DNA from: Paenibacillus sp. PK3_47 | GTDB taxonomy: Bacteria > Bacillota > Bacilli > Paenibacillales > Paenibacillaceae | Assembly: GCF_023520895.1 (NCBI RefSeq) | Contig: NZ_CP026029.1 | Span: 1,984,001 to 2,048,000, forward strand | Reading direction: 5' to 3' | DNA length: 64,000 nucleotides | In this document: positions 55,952 through 64,000 of the stretch, piece by piece | How positions within the stretch are numbered: position 1 is the first letter of the stretch | Layout of the letters: every line of letters begins with the position of its first letter | Translations under genes and position numbers: made by a program | Notes under the pieces: model-generated | What the model saw: only the letters and a program-made list of their open reading frames with translations | What the model was told of the DNA's origin: nothing | Databases searched by the model: none

Positions 55952-56755
55952 ATGAATTCTTTTTATGTATTCAGCGGAAAAAAGATCAAAAGGTTCATTT
56001 ACATCTTTGCCGCTGCGCTTCTTGCCGCCGGTGTCGTCTATGTCGAGAGGGGTAATATTACTGTTTTTTCTGAAGCAGCCCCTTCTGCGATCTATAGCGT
56101 ACCGACGGAAAAGAAGCTGATCGCCTTAACCTTTGATATCAGCTGGGGTGAAAAAAGGCCCGAACCCATCCTTAAGGTGCTGGAGGATAAAAAAGTGGAT
56201 AAAGCCACCTTCTTCCTCTCCTCACCCTGGAGTAAAACCCACCCGGAAATCGTCACCAGCATTAAAGATGCAGGCTTTGAGATCGGCAGCCACGGCCATA
56301 AGCATGTTAATTACAGCACTTTGAGCAACGAGGAGATCCGCACTCAGATTTCTACAGCCCATACCGTACTTACCGAGTTAACAGGCAAAGAGCCCAATTT
56401 GATCAGAATGCCGAACGGTGATTTTGATAAGAGAGTCCTCCAGGTGGCCAGCGATCTCGGTTACAAGGTTATACAGTGGGATACCGACTCCCTGGACTGG
56501 AAAAACATCGGTGTTGATAATATCGTCAACCGCGTAACGACCAAAGCGCATCCCGGAGACATCGTACTCCTCCACGCCAGTGATTCCTGTAAACAGACAC
56601 ACGAGGCACTGCCGATCATTATCGATAAACTGCGCGCCCAGGGCTATGAATTTGTAACCGTCTCCGAGCTGATCAGCCAGGGCAGCGCCGAAGGCACTGA
56701 AGTAAGGGATTCCGCCTGGCTGAATGACAAGCTTGAGGATGCTGCCGGGATGTAA
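55952..56755 (+). CDS. pdaB: Polysaccharide deacetylase PdaB, sporulation
   Basis: 267 aa. An N-terminal membrane anchor (about 12-30) and a NodB deacetylase domain: TFDISWGEKRPEP, SHGHKHVNYSTLSNEEI, RMPNGDFDKRVL and DIVLLHASD. PdaB is needed for spore maintenance and late germination-related cortex structure. The ATG at 55952 follows GGGAGAGGAG; the longer start at 55868 is less likely. Same neighbourhood (near kbaA, gerD) as in B. subtilis. Confidence 0.92.
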   Translation: MNSFYVFSGKKIKRFIYIFAAALLAAGVVYVERGNITVFSEAAPSAIYSVPTEKKLIALTFDISWGEKRPEPILKVLEDKKVDKATFFLSSPWSKTHPEIVTSIKDAGFEIGSHGHKHVNYSTLSNEEIRTQISTAHTVLTELTGKEPNLIRMPNGDFDKRVLQVASDLGYKVIQWDTDSLDWKNIGVDNIVNRVTTKAHPGDIVLLHASDSCKQTHEALPIIIDKLRAQGYEFVTVSELISQGSAEGTEVRDSAWLNDKLEDAAGM

Positions 56756-56784
56756 ACTCTAACTTTGACCTGCGGTACCGCATA

Positions 56785-57603
56785 TTAATGGCGCGGAGAG
56801 ATAAGCTCCGAGATGTCGGGAGTAGGGCTGTTCAGCTTCGGATAGCTCAGATCCAGACTTTCCAGTGTCTTTACGACAATGGCCAGCGCCAGATAATTGC
56901 GGTACCAGCGGTGGTTGGCGGGAATCCAGTACCATGGGGCTTTTTCAATACTGGTCTCCTTAAAAACATCTTCATAGGCTTCCTGATAATCGTCCCAGTA
57001 CCCCCGCTCCTGCAGGTCACTGGCATCAAACTTCCAATGTTTGGTCGGGTCATGCAGCCGCTCCTGAATTTTCTCCAGCTGCTTATCCTTAGAAATATGC
57101 AAAAAGAGCTTAATTACTGTCGTTCCCTCTTCTGCAAGCATTTCCTCAAACTGGCGGATATAGCGGAAACGGCGTTTCGCATCTTCTTTATTCAGACTGC
57201 CATGCACCCGCGGGACCAGTACATCCTCATAATGTGAACGGTTGAAGGCAGCGATATAACCTTTCGGCGGTGTTTTCATATGAACTCTCCACAGGAAATC
57301 GTGTGCTTCTTCCTCCAGGGAGGGCTTTTTGAAGCTCGTAACGATAAAGCCCTGGGGATTGATGCCGGAGAAAATATGCTTAACCGTTCCGTCCTTCCCG
57401 CTGGAGTCCATTCCTTGCAGAATCACGAGCAGTGAATGCTTTTTCTGGGCAAAAAGAATATCCTGCAGCTCGGCGAGACGCTCTTTAAGCTTCTCCATCT
57501 TGGCTTCAGCCTCTGCTTTGGATTTAAAGTCACCGGTATCGTCCGGATCAAACTTGCTTAGCTTTTCGTTGGTGTCTTTTATCATATAGCGCTTGATGTT
57601 CAT
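56785..57603 (-). CDS. Polyphosphate kinase 2 family protein
   Basis: 272 aa. Uses polyphosphate to phosphorylate nucleotides. Walker A in LQGMDSSGKDGTVKHIFSG, the lid region RSHYEDVLVPRVHG and the FRYIRQFEEMLAEEGTTVIKLFLHIS segment are PPK2 hallmarks; the C-terminal KAPWYWIPANHRWYRN is typical. The ATG at 57603 follows TTAGGAGG. It sits between kbaA and pdaB and is an extra gene compared with B. subtilis. Confidence 0.92.
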   Translation of the reverse strand: MNIKRYMIKDTNEKLSKFDPDDTGDFKSKAEAEAKMEKLKERLAELQDILFAQKKHSLLVILQGMDSSGKDGTVKHIFSGINPQGFIVTSFKKPSLEEEAHDFLWRVHMKTPPKGYIAAFNRSHYEDVLVPRVHGSLNKEDAKRRFRYIRQFEEMLAEEGTTVIKLFLHISKDKQLEKIQERLHDPTKHWKFDASDLQERGYWDDYQEAYEDVFKETSIEKAPWYWIPANHRWYRNYLALAIVVKTLESLDLSYPKLNSPTPDISELISPRH

Positions 57604-57696
57604 ATATTCCCCTCCTAAAAGTTTTGTGAAAATGAACCGGTTCTTTAGGATTAACCTCCTTATTCCGATTTTAATCTGGAGCAGCTGCAACAGAAG

Positions 57697-57731
57697 AAGC
57701 CCCGACCTCTCATGAGAGAAGCGGGGCTTTT
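57697..57731. terminator. Hairpin between kbaA and ppk2
   Basis: AAGCCCCG / CGGGGCTT stem with inner pairing of CTCTC and GAGAG. The T-run is on the plus-strand side, so it is a weak terminator for kbaA. Confidence 0.5.
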
Positions 57732-57744
57732 GAATTAGAAATAC

Positions 57745-58344
57745 TCATGCAGTCTTTGGTTTCAGAATACGGTGCAGCATCAGAATCTGGAATGCATTAC
57801 AGGCGATAAGCGGAACCACAATAAAAACAGTAGCGCTGTCTACACCTATACGGAGCACACCGATCGTCTCCAGGATAGTGATGGCTGTCATAAAGAAAAA
57901 TGTCGGAATCCATGCTGAAATGTTCGTGCTTCGCACCTTGAAATAAGATACAACAATAGCGGTAAACAGAATGCCAAGTCCAAGTGTCAGATCAGAAAAT
58001 ACATTCCGGTCTCCCCCGACAAAAGTGCGCAGAAAAATCAGCTCCAGGAGAGCGAGCACCGCCAGCACCAGCTGTATGTACTGCCAGACTCGGCGTGTAA
58101 ACACTCCGGTTCCCATATAATTCAGGACCAGATAAGCGAAAAAGCCCAGCTGCGAGTAAACGCTCACAAGCATGCCGTACCCAAAGAGAATCAGCGGATA
58201 AATCAGCAAGTCTGCCGTGCCTTTGAACTCAATTCCCCCGTTAACTATCTGCAGCGTTACTCCGGCTATTACTGCCCCTCCGGCACCGATGAGAATGGTG
58301 GTCCAGAACAAATAAAACCATTTTCTTAAACTCAGCCGGCTCAC
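57745..58344 (-). CDS. kbaA: KinB-signalling protein KbaA
   Basis: 199 aa with six predicted membrane helices. The start SLRKWFYLFWTTILIG and the later FLRTFVGGDRN and FFMTAITILETIGVLRIG match KbaA, which activates the KinB sporulation kinase. The GTG at 58344 is inside the AAGGAGGTGAG ribosome site, so the true start may be a CTG three codons later. It is opposite gerD. Confidence 0.88.
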   Translation of the reverse strand: MSRLSLRKWFYLFWTTILIGAGGAVIAGVTLQIVNGGIEFKGTADLLIYPLILFGYGMLVSVYSQLGFFAYLVLNYMGTGVFTRRVWQYIQLVLAVLALLELIFLRTFVGGDRNVFSDLTLGLGILFTAIVVSYFKVRSTNISAWIPTFFFMTAITILETIGVLRIGVDSATVFIVVPLIACNAFQILMLHRILKPKTA

Positions 58345-58462
58345 CTCCTTCGCGTCAGATTTATTTTACCAAGCTTACCGGCAAAAAACCATTACACAGC
58401 AACATAAATGTGTGCCCGTGCGGCATACTACAATCAGGAATCCTATAAGGAGGGCAGCGCCA

Positions 58463-59131
58463 ATGAAATGGAGGAGTTTGTGGGCCGGAGGCCTTGCTTT
58501 AACGATGGTTATGGCCTTGACAGCCTGCGGGGGAGAACAGAGCAGTTCTTCCGGTCAGATGGGATACAAGGAAATGAAGACAATGGTGGTCGATATATTG
58601 AAAAGTGATGAAGGGAAAAAGGCAGTAGAGGAGGCCCTCTCTTCCAGCTCCGGATCCGGAGGGGGCACCAGCACCCTAAGCATGAAAATGATGCCGATGC
58701 AGACGACCGAGCAAATCCGGGTCGCCGTGAAGGATACAATTACCGCACCGGAGTATCAAAAGGAAATCGAAAAGATTATGACGGACCCCCAGTTTGCCGG
58801 CGATTTTGCCAAAGCGATTAATAAGGAGAGCAAAGAACTGCATCTTCAGCTGATCAAGGATCCCACTTATCAAAAGTCCGTTGAAGAGATCATGAAATCG
58901 CCTGAAATGATGAAGATGTTCCTTGATCTTACCAAGACCTCCGATTACCGCAAGCAGTCCATGACAATCATGCAGGAAGCCATGCAGAACCCGATGTTCA
59001 GGATGGAAGTCCTCGGGCTGCTTAAGACCGTAGTTCAGGAGGAGCTGCAGCCAAAGACTCAGAAAAAAGGTGAAGGCGGCGGTGAGAGCGGGGGCGGCGG
59101 TCAGGAAGGCGGCAGTGATTCAGGTTCATAA
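58463..59131 (+). CDS. gerD: Spore germination lipoprotein GerD
   Basis: 222 aa. Signal peptide with lipobox LTAC (cysteine near residue 22). The central region has the repeated helical GerD motifs: QMGYKEMKTMVVDILKSDEGKKAVEEAL, YQKEIEKIMTDPQFAGDFAKAI and a third similar repeat. The C-terminal tail is Gly/Ser/Glu-rich. GerD organises germinant receptors in the inner spore membrane. The ATG at 58463 follows AAGGAGGG. Confidence 0.93.
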   Translation: MKWRSLWAGGLALTMVMALTACGGEQSSSSGQMGYKEMKTMVVDILKSDEGKKAVEEALSSSSGSGGGTSTLSMKMMPMQTTEQIRVAVKDTITAPEYQKEIEKIMTDPQFAGDFAKAINKESKELHLQLIKDPTYQKSVEEIMKSPEMMKMFLDLTKTSDYRKQSMTIMQEAMQNPMFRMEVLGLLKTVVQEELQPKTQKKGEGGGESGGGGQEGGSDSGS

Positions 59132-59134
59132 TAC

Positions 59135-59174
59135 AAAAGAGGCCTTATCCGTAAAACGGACGGGCCTCTTTTTA
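59135..59174. terminator. Bidirectional terminator between gerD and salA
   Basis: AAGAGGCC-TTATCCG / CGGACGGGCCTCTT stem with A-run and T-run; the two genes converge here. Confidence 0.85.
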
Positions 59175-59184
59175 TGTCTGCTAA

Positions 59185-60294
59185 TTACTGTTCATACCTG
59201 GCAATAAGCTTATCGGCAACCTCTGCGAACAGCCCGGCAGTAGGTGTCTCTGCTTTGTATACAGAAGGCGAGAAATCCGGCTCCGAAATATGATTATCCG
59301 GTGCGCCAAGCGGTACCTGGGCAAGCAGCTCTGTATGCAGCGTCTCCGCCAGCCGCGCTCCGCCTCCCCGTCCAAAGATATAATCCCTCTTGCCGCAGTC
59401 AGAGCACTCGTAATAAGCCATGTTCTCAATGACACCCAGAATCTCATGTTCCGTCTGCAGCGCCATAGAGCCCGCTCTGGCCGCCACAAAGGCCGCTGTA
59501 GCATGAGGGGTAGTCACTATGATCTCTTTGCTGTGCGGAAGCATCTGGTGCACGTCCAGAGCTACGTCGCCTGTACCCGGAGGCAGATCAAGCAGCATAT
59601 AATCAAGCTCGCCCCAGCCCACGTCGCTGAAGAATTGGCGGAGCATCTTGCCCAGCATCGGCCCTCTCCAGATAACCGGGCTGTTCTCACGGATGAAGAA
59701 GCCCATAGACATAACTTTGACTCCGAAACGTTCTACAGGAATAATAGTTCCTTCCTCAACAACCGGTCCTTCTTCAATGCCCATCATGTCAGGAATGCTG
59801 AAGCCGTAGATATCAGCGTCAATAAGTCCGACTTTCTTACCTTTGCGTGCCAGTGCGACTGCCAGATTCACAGTGACCGTGGACTTACCGACGCCGCCTT
59901 TACCGCTCGCCACGGCTATAAATTTCACGCCGGAATTCTCATTGATCAGCTGATGCTCCTCAAGCCCCGCTGCATGCCCTTTGAGCTTGCCCTCCTGTTC
60001 TTCTTCAGGCTCGTCCGCCACGCTCTCTCCGCGCAATATAGCGCGCTCATAATCGGTGGCATCTCGCAGGCGGATATGTACATTCTCCGCACCGCCCTCC
60101 TGAAGCCGTTCACGCACCTGCTGCTCCAGCATCATGCGGCTCGTCTCCTCCGAATCCAGACAAACCAGCGATAAAGAGATCCGGTCTTCCTTGACCATAA
60201 TATCGCGGATCAATTGAAGATCTATAAGGCTTTTTCCGGATTCCGGGTCTGTGATCGACTGCAAAAGCTCCTGAATTTGTTCCCTGGTCAGCAT
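59185..60294 (-). CDS. salA: Mrp/SalA-type P-loop ATPase
   Basis: 369 aa. An N-terminal MIP18/FeS-assembly-like domain (about 1-90), then the ParA/Mrp P-loop GKGGVGKSTVTVN and the DADIYGFSIPDMMG and DLPPGTGDVAL segments. A CxxC pair (YYECSDCGKRDYIFG) can hold an iron-sulfur cluster. In B. subtilis SalA also regulates protease genes. The ATG at 60294 follows AGAGGTG. Confidence 0.93.
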   Translation of the reverse strand: MLTREQIQELLQSITDPESGKSLIDLQLIRDIMVKEDRISLSLVCLDSEETSRMMLEQQVRERLQEGGAENVHIRLRDATDYERAILRGESVADEPEEEQEGKLKGHAAGLEEHQLINENSGVKFIAVASGKGGVGKSTVTVNLAVALARKGKKVGLIDADIYGFSIPDMMGIEEGPVVEEGTIIPVERFGVKVMSMGFFIRENSPVIWRGPMLGKMLRQFFSDVGWGELDYMLLDLPPGTGDVALDVHQMLPHSKEIIVTTPHATAAFVAARAGSMALQTEHEILGVIENMAYYECSDCGKRDYIFGRGGGARLAETLHTELLAQVPLGAPDNHISEPDFSPSVYKAETPTAGLFAEVADKLIARYEQ

Positions 60295-60386
60295 GGAAAG
60301 CACCTCTGTTTCTTTCCGGACGGGTATAACTCCGGCATTTTTGAGTCTATTATAGCACTACCCTTCCGTGAATGAGTAGTCCCTGC

Positions 60387-61133
60387 TCAGGGCTGTTCAG
60401 AGGTATAACGTAAAATGCCCCGGTATATGCTGGTCGCTACCTTGCGCTGGTACACATCATCCCCTAAAAGAGCAGACTCCTGCGGATGGGATAGAAATCC
60501 TACCTCGACCAGCGCCGCAGGCATTTTTAAAGCTTTTAACAAATAAATGGTATTGGCTGTTTTGGCCACACGGTCTGTATTCTCAAGCGTAATCCGCAGC
60601 TCCTCCTGCATATAATCGGCTAATTTCTTATTCCCTTCGTTACTGGGGTAATAGAAAGTCTGTGCTCCGCTCCAGCGGTTGGAAGGCACACTGTTCATAT
60701 GCACGCTGATAAAGAGGTCCGCCCCCTTCTCCTCAATGCTTCTGACCCTCTGCTTCAAATCCTCAGTCTTACGTTTGGAATAGCCTTTGGTGCCCTCTCC
60801 GGCAAGGTCATAATCCCCCTCACGGGTCATGACAACGATCGCACCAGCCTGCTGCAGATAATCACGCAGATACAGGGAAACGGCAAGATTAATATCCTTT
60901 TCAATCAGGCCTTCCCGGCTGACCGCTCCTCCGTCAGGTCCCCCGTGACCGGCATCAATGGCAATGATTTTTCCTGACAGCGGCAGGCTCCAGTAATTCA
61001 GCGTCTTCGCTGTAGGCATATCATAGGCAATGATGCCGATCATCACCGCAAGCAGCACGGCTCCCAGCATACTTTTTTTGATACTGCTCCATGTAATCCA
61101 GACCGAGACTTTTCCCTGCTTTCGGCCAGACAT
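60387..61133 (-). CDS. cwlD: N-acetylmuramoyl-L-alanine amidase CwlD
   Basis: 248 aa. One N-terminal membrane segment (SMLGAVLLAVMIGIIAYD) and an Amidase_3 domain with the zinc residues: H in AIDAGHGGPDGG, E in REGLIEKDINLAV, H in SVHMNSVPS and the catalytic glutamate in ALVEVGFLSHP. CwlD is needed to make muramic-delta-lactam in the spore cortex. The ATG at 61133 follows GAGGGGG; this site lies in a hairpin. Upstream of salA, as in B. subtilis. Confidence 0.93.
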   Translation of the reverse strand: MSGRKQGKVSVWITWSSIKKSMLGAVLLAVMIGIIAYDMPTAKTLNYWSLPLSGKIIAIDAGHGGPDGGAVSREGLIEKDINLAVSLYLRDYLQQAGAIVVMTREGDYDLAGEGTKGYSKRKTEDLKQRVRSIEEKGADLFISVHMNSVPSNRWSGAQTFYYPSNEGNKKLADYMQEELRITLENTDRVAKTANTIYLLKALKMPAALVEVGFLSHPQESALLGDDVYQRKVATSIYRGILRYTSEQP

Positions 61134-61137
61134 AACA

Positions 61138-61187
61138 AAGACCCCCTCGTCCCGATAGATTCTACTCATCTATATGGGACAAGAGGG
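61138..61187 (-). promoter_or_regulatory. Hairpin that covers the cwlD ribosome site
   Basis: On the minus strand CCCTCTTGTCCCATATAGAT pairs with a segment ending GGGACGAGGG, which contains the cwlD Shine-Dalgarno. It also may act as a terminator for sat. It could keep cwlD translation low unless the RNA is opened or a promoter starts inside. Confidence 0.5.
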
Positions 61188-61211
61188 CCAAATAGTACTT
61201 GGCTGTGTTAT

Positions 61212-62381
61212 TTAGGCATTCACGTGCTGGGACATTCCTTCAATCAGAATCTCCGCAACCTCAGGCCGTGTAAATTCAGGCGGCGGGCATTTCCCCTCAC
61301 GGAGCAGCCCGCGCACTTTCGTGCCGGACAACGTCAAATGCTGATCAGCGGGATGAGGGCATGTTTTGCTGGAAGCCATGTTTCCGCATTTAGTGCAGAA
61401 GAAGCTGTGCTCAAAAAATAACGGGGTAATCCCCAGTTCTTCCGGAGTGAAATTCGCAAAGATTTCCTGTGCTTCATAAGTACCGTAATAGTCACCGACA
61501 CCTGCATGATCGCGGCCGACGATAAAATGTGTGCAGCCGTAATTCTTACGCACCATTGCATGAAAAATCGCTTCTCTCGGGCCAGCATAACGCATCGCCG
61601 CCGGGAAGACGCCCAGGAACGTCCGGTCCTGCGGATAATAGTTCTCCAGCAGCGCCAGATAACTCTTCATCCGCACATTCGCCGGCACATCATCCGACTT
61701 GGTCTCCCCAACCAGAGGATTCAGGAACAGGGCATCCACAACCTCCATAGCACACTTCTGAATGTACTCATGGGCACGGTGGACAGGATTACGGGTCTGG
61801 AAGCCCACAACAGTTCTCCAGCCCTTCTCAGCGAAGATCTGACGGGTCTTGGCGGGATCAAAGTAGAACTCGCCGAACTTCTCCGGACGCGGACGGTTCA
61901 GCACCGTAATTGGACCGCCGATATAGGTGGATGGACGGGCAAGCAGCTTGGCTACACCCGGGTGGGCAGGATCAGTGGTCTTGAATACATTCTGCGCTTC
62001 AATCTGCTGATCCACACTGTATATGCTCTGTACTTCCAGCAGTCCGTATATCACGCCGTCTTCTTCGCCGGTGAGCGAAACGGTATCACCTACTGCAAGA
62101 CTGGAAGCTACCGCCTCATCCACTGCCAGAGTGACCGGAATGCTCCACACCGTACCATCAGCCAGACGCATACTTTTGACAACAGAGTGGTAATCTTTTT
62201 CGTTCAGAAAACCAGTAAGCGGCGAAAAGGCGCCTACACCGATCAAATCCAGGTCCGAAATGGTCCATGTGTTAATTGCAATTTTTTTATAACCGGAAGC
62301 TTGCTGCAGCAGCAGCTCTCTCTCTGCTCCCTCTGCGATACGCTGAACCAGTGTGCCTCCATGTGGAAGTATTGACGTCAT
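61212..62381 (-). CDS. sat: Sulfate adenylyltransferase
   Basis: 389 aa. Forms adenosine-5'-phosphosulfate from ATP and sulfate. Features: [19 protein letters not shown] (the QTRNPxHRAH motif), [19 protein letters not shown] segment, [11 protein letters not shown], and a zinc-binding [15 protein letters not shown]. It follows cysH in a two-gene operon. The ATG at 62381 has AGGAGGAGAG upstream. Confidence 0.96.
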   Translation of the reverse strand: MTSILPHGGTLVQRIAEGAERELLLQQASGYKKIAINTWTISDLDLIGVGAFSPLTGFLNEKDYHSVVKSMRLADGTVWSIPVTLAVDEAVASSLAVGDTVSLTGEEDGVIYGLLEVQSIYSVDQQIEAQNVFKTTDPAHPGVAKLLARPSTYIGGPITVLNRPRPEKFGEFYFDPAKTRQIFAEKGWRTVVGFQTRNPVHRAHEYIQKCAMEVVDALFLNPLVGETKSDDVPANVRMKSYLALLENYYPQDRTFLGVFPAAMRYAGPREAIFHAMVRKNYGCTHFIVGRDHAGVGDYYGTYEAQEIFANFTPEELGITPLFFEHSFFCTKCGNMASSKTCPHPADQHLTLSGTKVRGLLREGKCPPPEFTRPEVAEILIEGMSQHVNA

Positions 62382-62415
62382 TTCTGCTCTCTCCTCCTGT
62401 GCGTTGCTAATGTGC

Positions 62416-63108
62416 TTACTTATGCAGCCCGCATTCCGTTTTATCGTTTCCTGACCATCTTCCGGCACGCGGATCTTCGCCAGGCATTACTGCACGGGTG
62501 CAATGCTCACAGCCGATGCTAGGGAAATTGCGGTCATGCAGCGGGTTATATACAACATCGTTCTCACGGATATAATTCCATACATCCTCGGTGGTCCAGT
62601 CCGCAATCGGATTAAACTTCACCAGTCCGAATTTGTAGTCGTACTCCACCTTCTTGGCGTTTGCACGGGTCGGGGCCTGATCACGGCGGATACCTGTAAT
62701 CCAGGCATCGTACTGGGAAAGAATCCGGGTAAGCGGCTCTACTTTGCGGATCGCACAGCATTGGTTAGGATCGACATTCCATAGTGCCTCGCCGTACTGA
62801 AGAGCCTGCTCCTGGGGAGTGATCTGCGGGGATACACGCACAAACTCCATTCCATATTTATCAGCCATAATATCTCTGGTCTCGTAAGTTTCTTTGAAGT
62901 GATAATCAGTATCCAGGTAGAAAACATCAGTGGAAGGACTCACCTTTTGCAGCATATCGACAAGTACTACATCCTCTGCCCCGAAGCTGCAGGCAAAAGT
63001 AATATTCGGAAAGGTCTCTACCGCCCAGCGGATAATGTCTTCAGGCGATGCGTGCTCCAGTTCCTCAGCTTTGACTTTGATTAAATCCTCTTTCTCCAGC
63101 AGATTCAT
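62416..63108 (-). CDS. cysH: APS/PAPS reductase CysH
   Basis: 230 aa. Reduces activated sulfate to sulfite with thioredoxin. The PAPS-reductase fold is marked by [16 protein letters not shown] and [12 protein letters not shown]. The two cysteine pairs [10 protein letters not shown] and CEHC that hold a 4Fe-4S cluster indicate use of APS rather than PAPS. It starts at ATG 63108 with GGAGG upstream. Promoter and a CymR-like box lie just upstream. Confidence 0.95.
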   Translation of the reverse strand: MNLLEKEDLIKVKAEELEHASPEDIIRWAVETFPNITFACSFGAEDVVLVDMLQKVSPSTDVFYLDTDYHFKETYETRDIMADKYGMEFVRVSPQITPQEQALQYGEALWNVDPNQCCAIRKVEPLTRILSQYDAWITGIRRDQAPTRANAKKVEYDYKFGLVKFNPIADWTTEDVWNYIRENDVVYNPLHDRNFPSIGCEHCTRAVMPGEDPRAGRWSGNDKTECGLHK

Positions 63109-63153
63109 AATCATCTTCCTCCATCCTGATATCAGAAAAAATTCATTTCCGTT

Positions 63154-63179
63154 AATTCCAACTATTCTTATAAGGAATA
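63154..63179 (-). promoter_or_regulatory. CymR-like operator upstream of cysH
   Basis: The minus strand carries TATTCC-N6-GAATAGTTGGAATT. The TTGGAATT word and its flank resemble the CymR box that represses sulfur genes when cysteine is high. Confidence 0.5.
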
Positions 63180-63206
63180 GTATATAGCATACCGGGCACA
63201 AGTCAA
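63179..63206 (-). promoter_or_regulatory. cysH-sat promoter
   Basis: TTGACT (63201-63206), 16-bp spacer, TATACT (63179-63184) on the minus strand. Confidence 0.75.
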
Positions 63207-63245
63207 TGCTTTTTTCCATTTTGGATTAAAGTTGTTTTAGAATAT

Positions 63246-63278
63246 AAAAAAGCCCCTGACCCAAAGGGCCAGAGGCTT
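63246..63278 (-). terminator. Terminator of rplM-rpsI
   Basis: AAGCCTCTGGCCC / GGGTCAGGGGCTT hairpin followed by TTTTTT on the minus strand. Confidence 0.9.
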
Positions 63279-63300
63279 GATATCCTTGTGACAAGGAATA

Positions 63301-63693
63301 TTAACGTTTCGAGAACTGTGGAGCGCGACGAGCGGCTTTGAGGCCGTATTTCTTACGCTCTTTCATGCGTGGGTCACGAGTCAGGAAGCCGGCTTTCTTA
63401 AGCGTACCGCGGTATTCCGGGTCTACTTTCAGAAGAGCACGGGAAATTCCGTGACGGATGGCTCCAGCTTGACCGGAGATACCGCCGCCGTGTGCAAGAA
63501 CGATTACATCGTAGTTGCCCAGTGTTTCAGTCAGATTCAAAGGTTGTCTAACGATCATCTTCAGTGTTTCCACACCGAAATATTCTTCCATATCGCGTTT
63601 GTTAATGACAATGCGTCCTTCACCCGGTACAAGGCGAACACGTGCTACCGAATGTTTACGACGACCTGTCCCATAGTATTGTACTTGTGCCAT
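63301..63693 (-). CDS. rpsI: Ribosomal protein S9 (uS9)
   Basis: 130 aa, full length. It begins [21 protein letters not shown] and ends with the conserved basic tail [11 protein letters not shown] that reaches the P-site tRNA. GGAGG upstream. It is in the conserved rplM-rpsI pair. Confidence 0.98.
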   Translation of the reverse strand: MAQVQYYGTGRRKHSVARVRLVPGEGRIVINKRDMEEYFGVETLKMIVRQPLNLTETLGNYDVIVLAHGGGISGQAGAIRHGISRALLKVDPEYRGTLKKAGFLTRDPRMKERKKYGLKAARRAPQFSKR

Positions 63694-63713
63694 GAAACTG
63701 TCCTCCTCTATTC

Positions 63714-64000
63714 TTATCCGCGAAGTTCGTAAACTTCAGGTTTTTGTGCTGCATGTGGATGCTCGGCGCCTGCATAAACTTTAAGTCTCAGCTTCATGTG
63801 ATTGCCTTGGCGAGTCTTAGGAATCATACCGTGAACAGCAGATTCAATTACACGCTCAGGTTTTGTTTTCAGCATATCATCAGCAGTTGTAACTTTCAGA
63901 CCGCCTGGGTGCATCGAGTGACGGTAGTATTTCTTGTTTTGCAGTTTCTTACCTGTCAGGTGAATCTTCTCAGCGTTGATAACAATTACGAAATCTCCAG
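63714..64000 (-). CDS. rplM: Ribosomal protein L13 (uL13), 5' part outside window
   Basis: The C-terminal roughly 95 residues are present: [18 protein letters not shown] near the window edge, [15 protein letters not shown] and [15 protein letters not shown]. The start lies beyond 64000. It is the upstream partner of rpsI, 20 bp away. Confidence 0.97.
   Translation of the reverse strand, partial: GDFVIVINAEKIHLTGKKLQNKKYYRHSMHPGGLKVTTADDMLKTKPERVIESAVHGMIPKTRQGNHMKLRLKVYAGAEHPHAAQKPEVYELRG

Overview
The window is a chromosomal segment of a Paenibacillus-like Firmicute. The evidence is conserved Bacillales gene order: cdaA-cdaR-glmM-glmS beside sigW-rsiW, and rplM-rpsI ... cwlD-salA-gerD-kbaA ... 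pdaB next to an rRNA operon. Sporulation and germination genes, a glmS ribozyme and a PBSX-type tail cluster agree with this. Almost every gene is on the minus strand.

Layout. (1) 1-17266 is an AT-rich Tn7-like island inserted 24 bp past the glmS stop codon, at the classical attTn7 position. It carries a Gabija-like defence pair (gajA, gajB), a tnsA-tnsB-tnsC-tnsD operon with a second TniQ gene, an IS630-family element with a programmed frameshift, and a small operon: AbrB-like regulator with a zinc finger, two DUF488 proteins and a dual-OB-like protein. Two different Tn7-like right ends are visible. One abuts glmS (17198-17266, four boxes spaced exactly 20 bp). The other is at about 13817 and is split by the IS630 element. 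The island is therefore probably composite or nested. Its left end lies outside the window. (2) 17291-25140 is the housekeeping cell-wall and c-di-AMP block (glmS with ribozyme, glmM, cdaR, cdaA, rsiW, sigW), followed by ppc (25660-28452). (3) 29305-47274 is a contractile phage-tail cluster resembling the tail half of PBSX: sheath, tube, frameshifted chaperone, tape measure, baseplate, fibres, holin and endolysin. It is controlled by an ArpU-like activator and a divergent XRE repressor/ImmA pair. No terminase, portal or capsid gene is present, so it reads as an R-type tailocin. (4) 47789-54312 holds twelve tRNAs and an rRNA operon with an extra 5S gene between 16S and 23S. (5) 54713-64000 holds sporulation/germination genes (spoIIM-like, pdaB, kbaA, gerD, salA, cwlD), ppk2, the sulfate-assimilation genes sat and cysH, then rpsI and the 3' part of rplM.

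How the parts work together. The tns proteins move the island and the two TniQ proteins probably choose targets. Gabija and perhaps the DUF488/dual-OB operon are cargo. The tailocin would kill related strains after repressor cleavage or de-repression, using its own holin and endolysin for release. Domain calls come from motif recognition by eye; no search was run.
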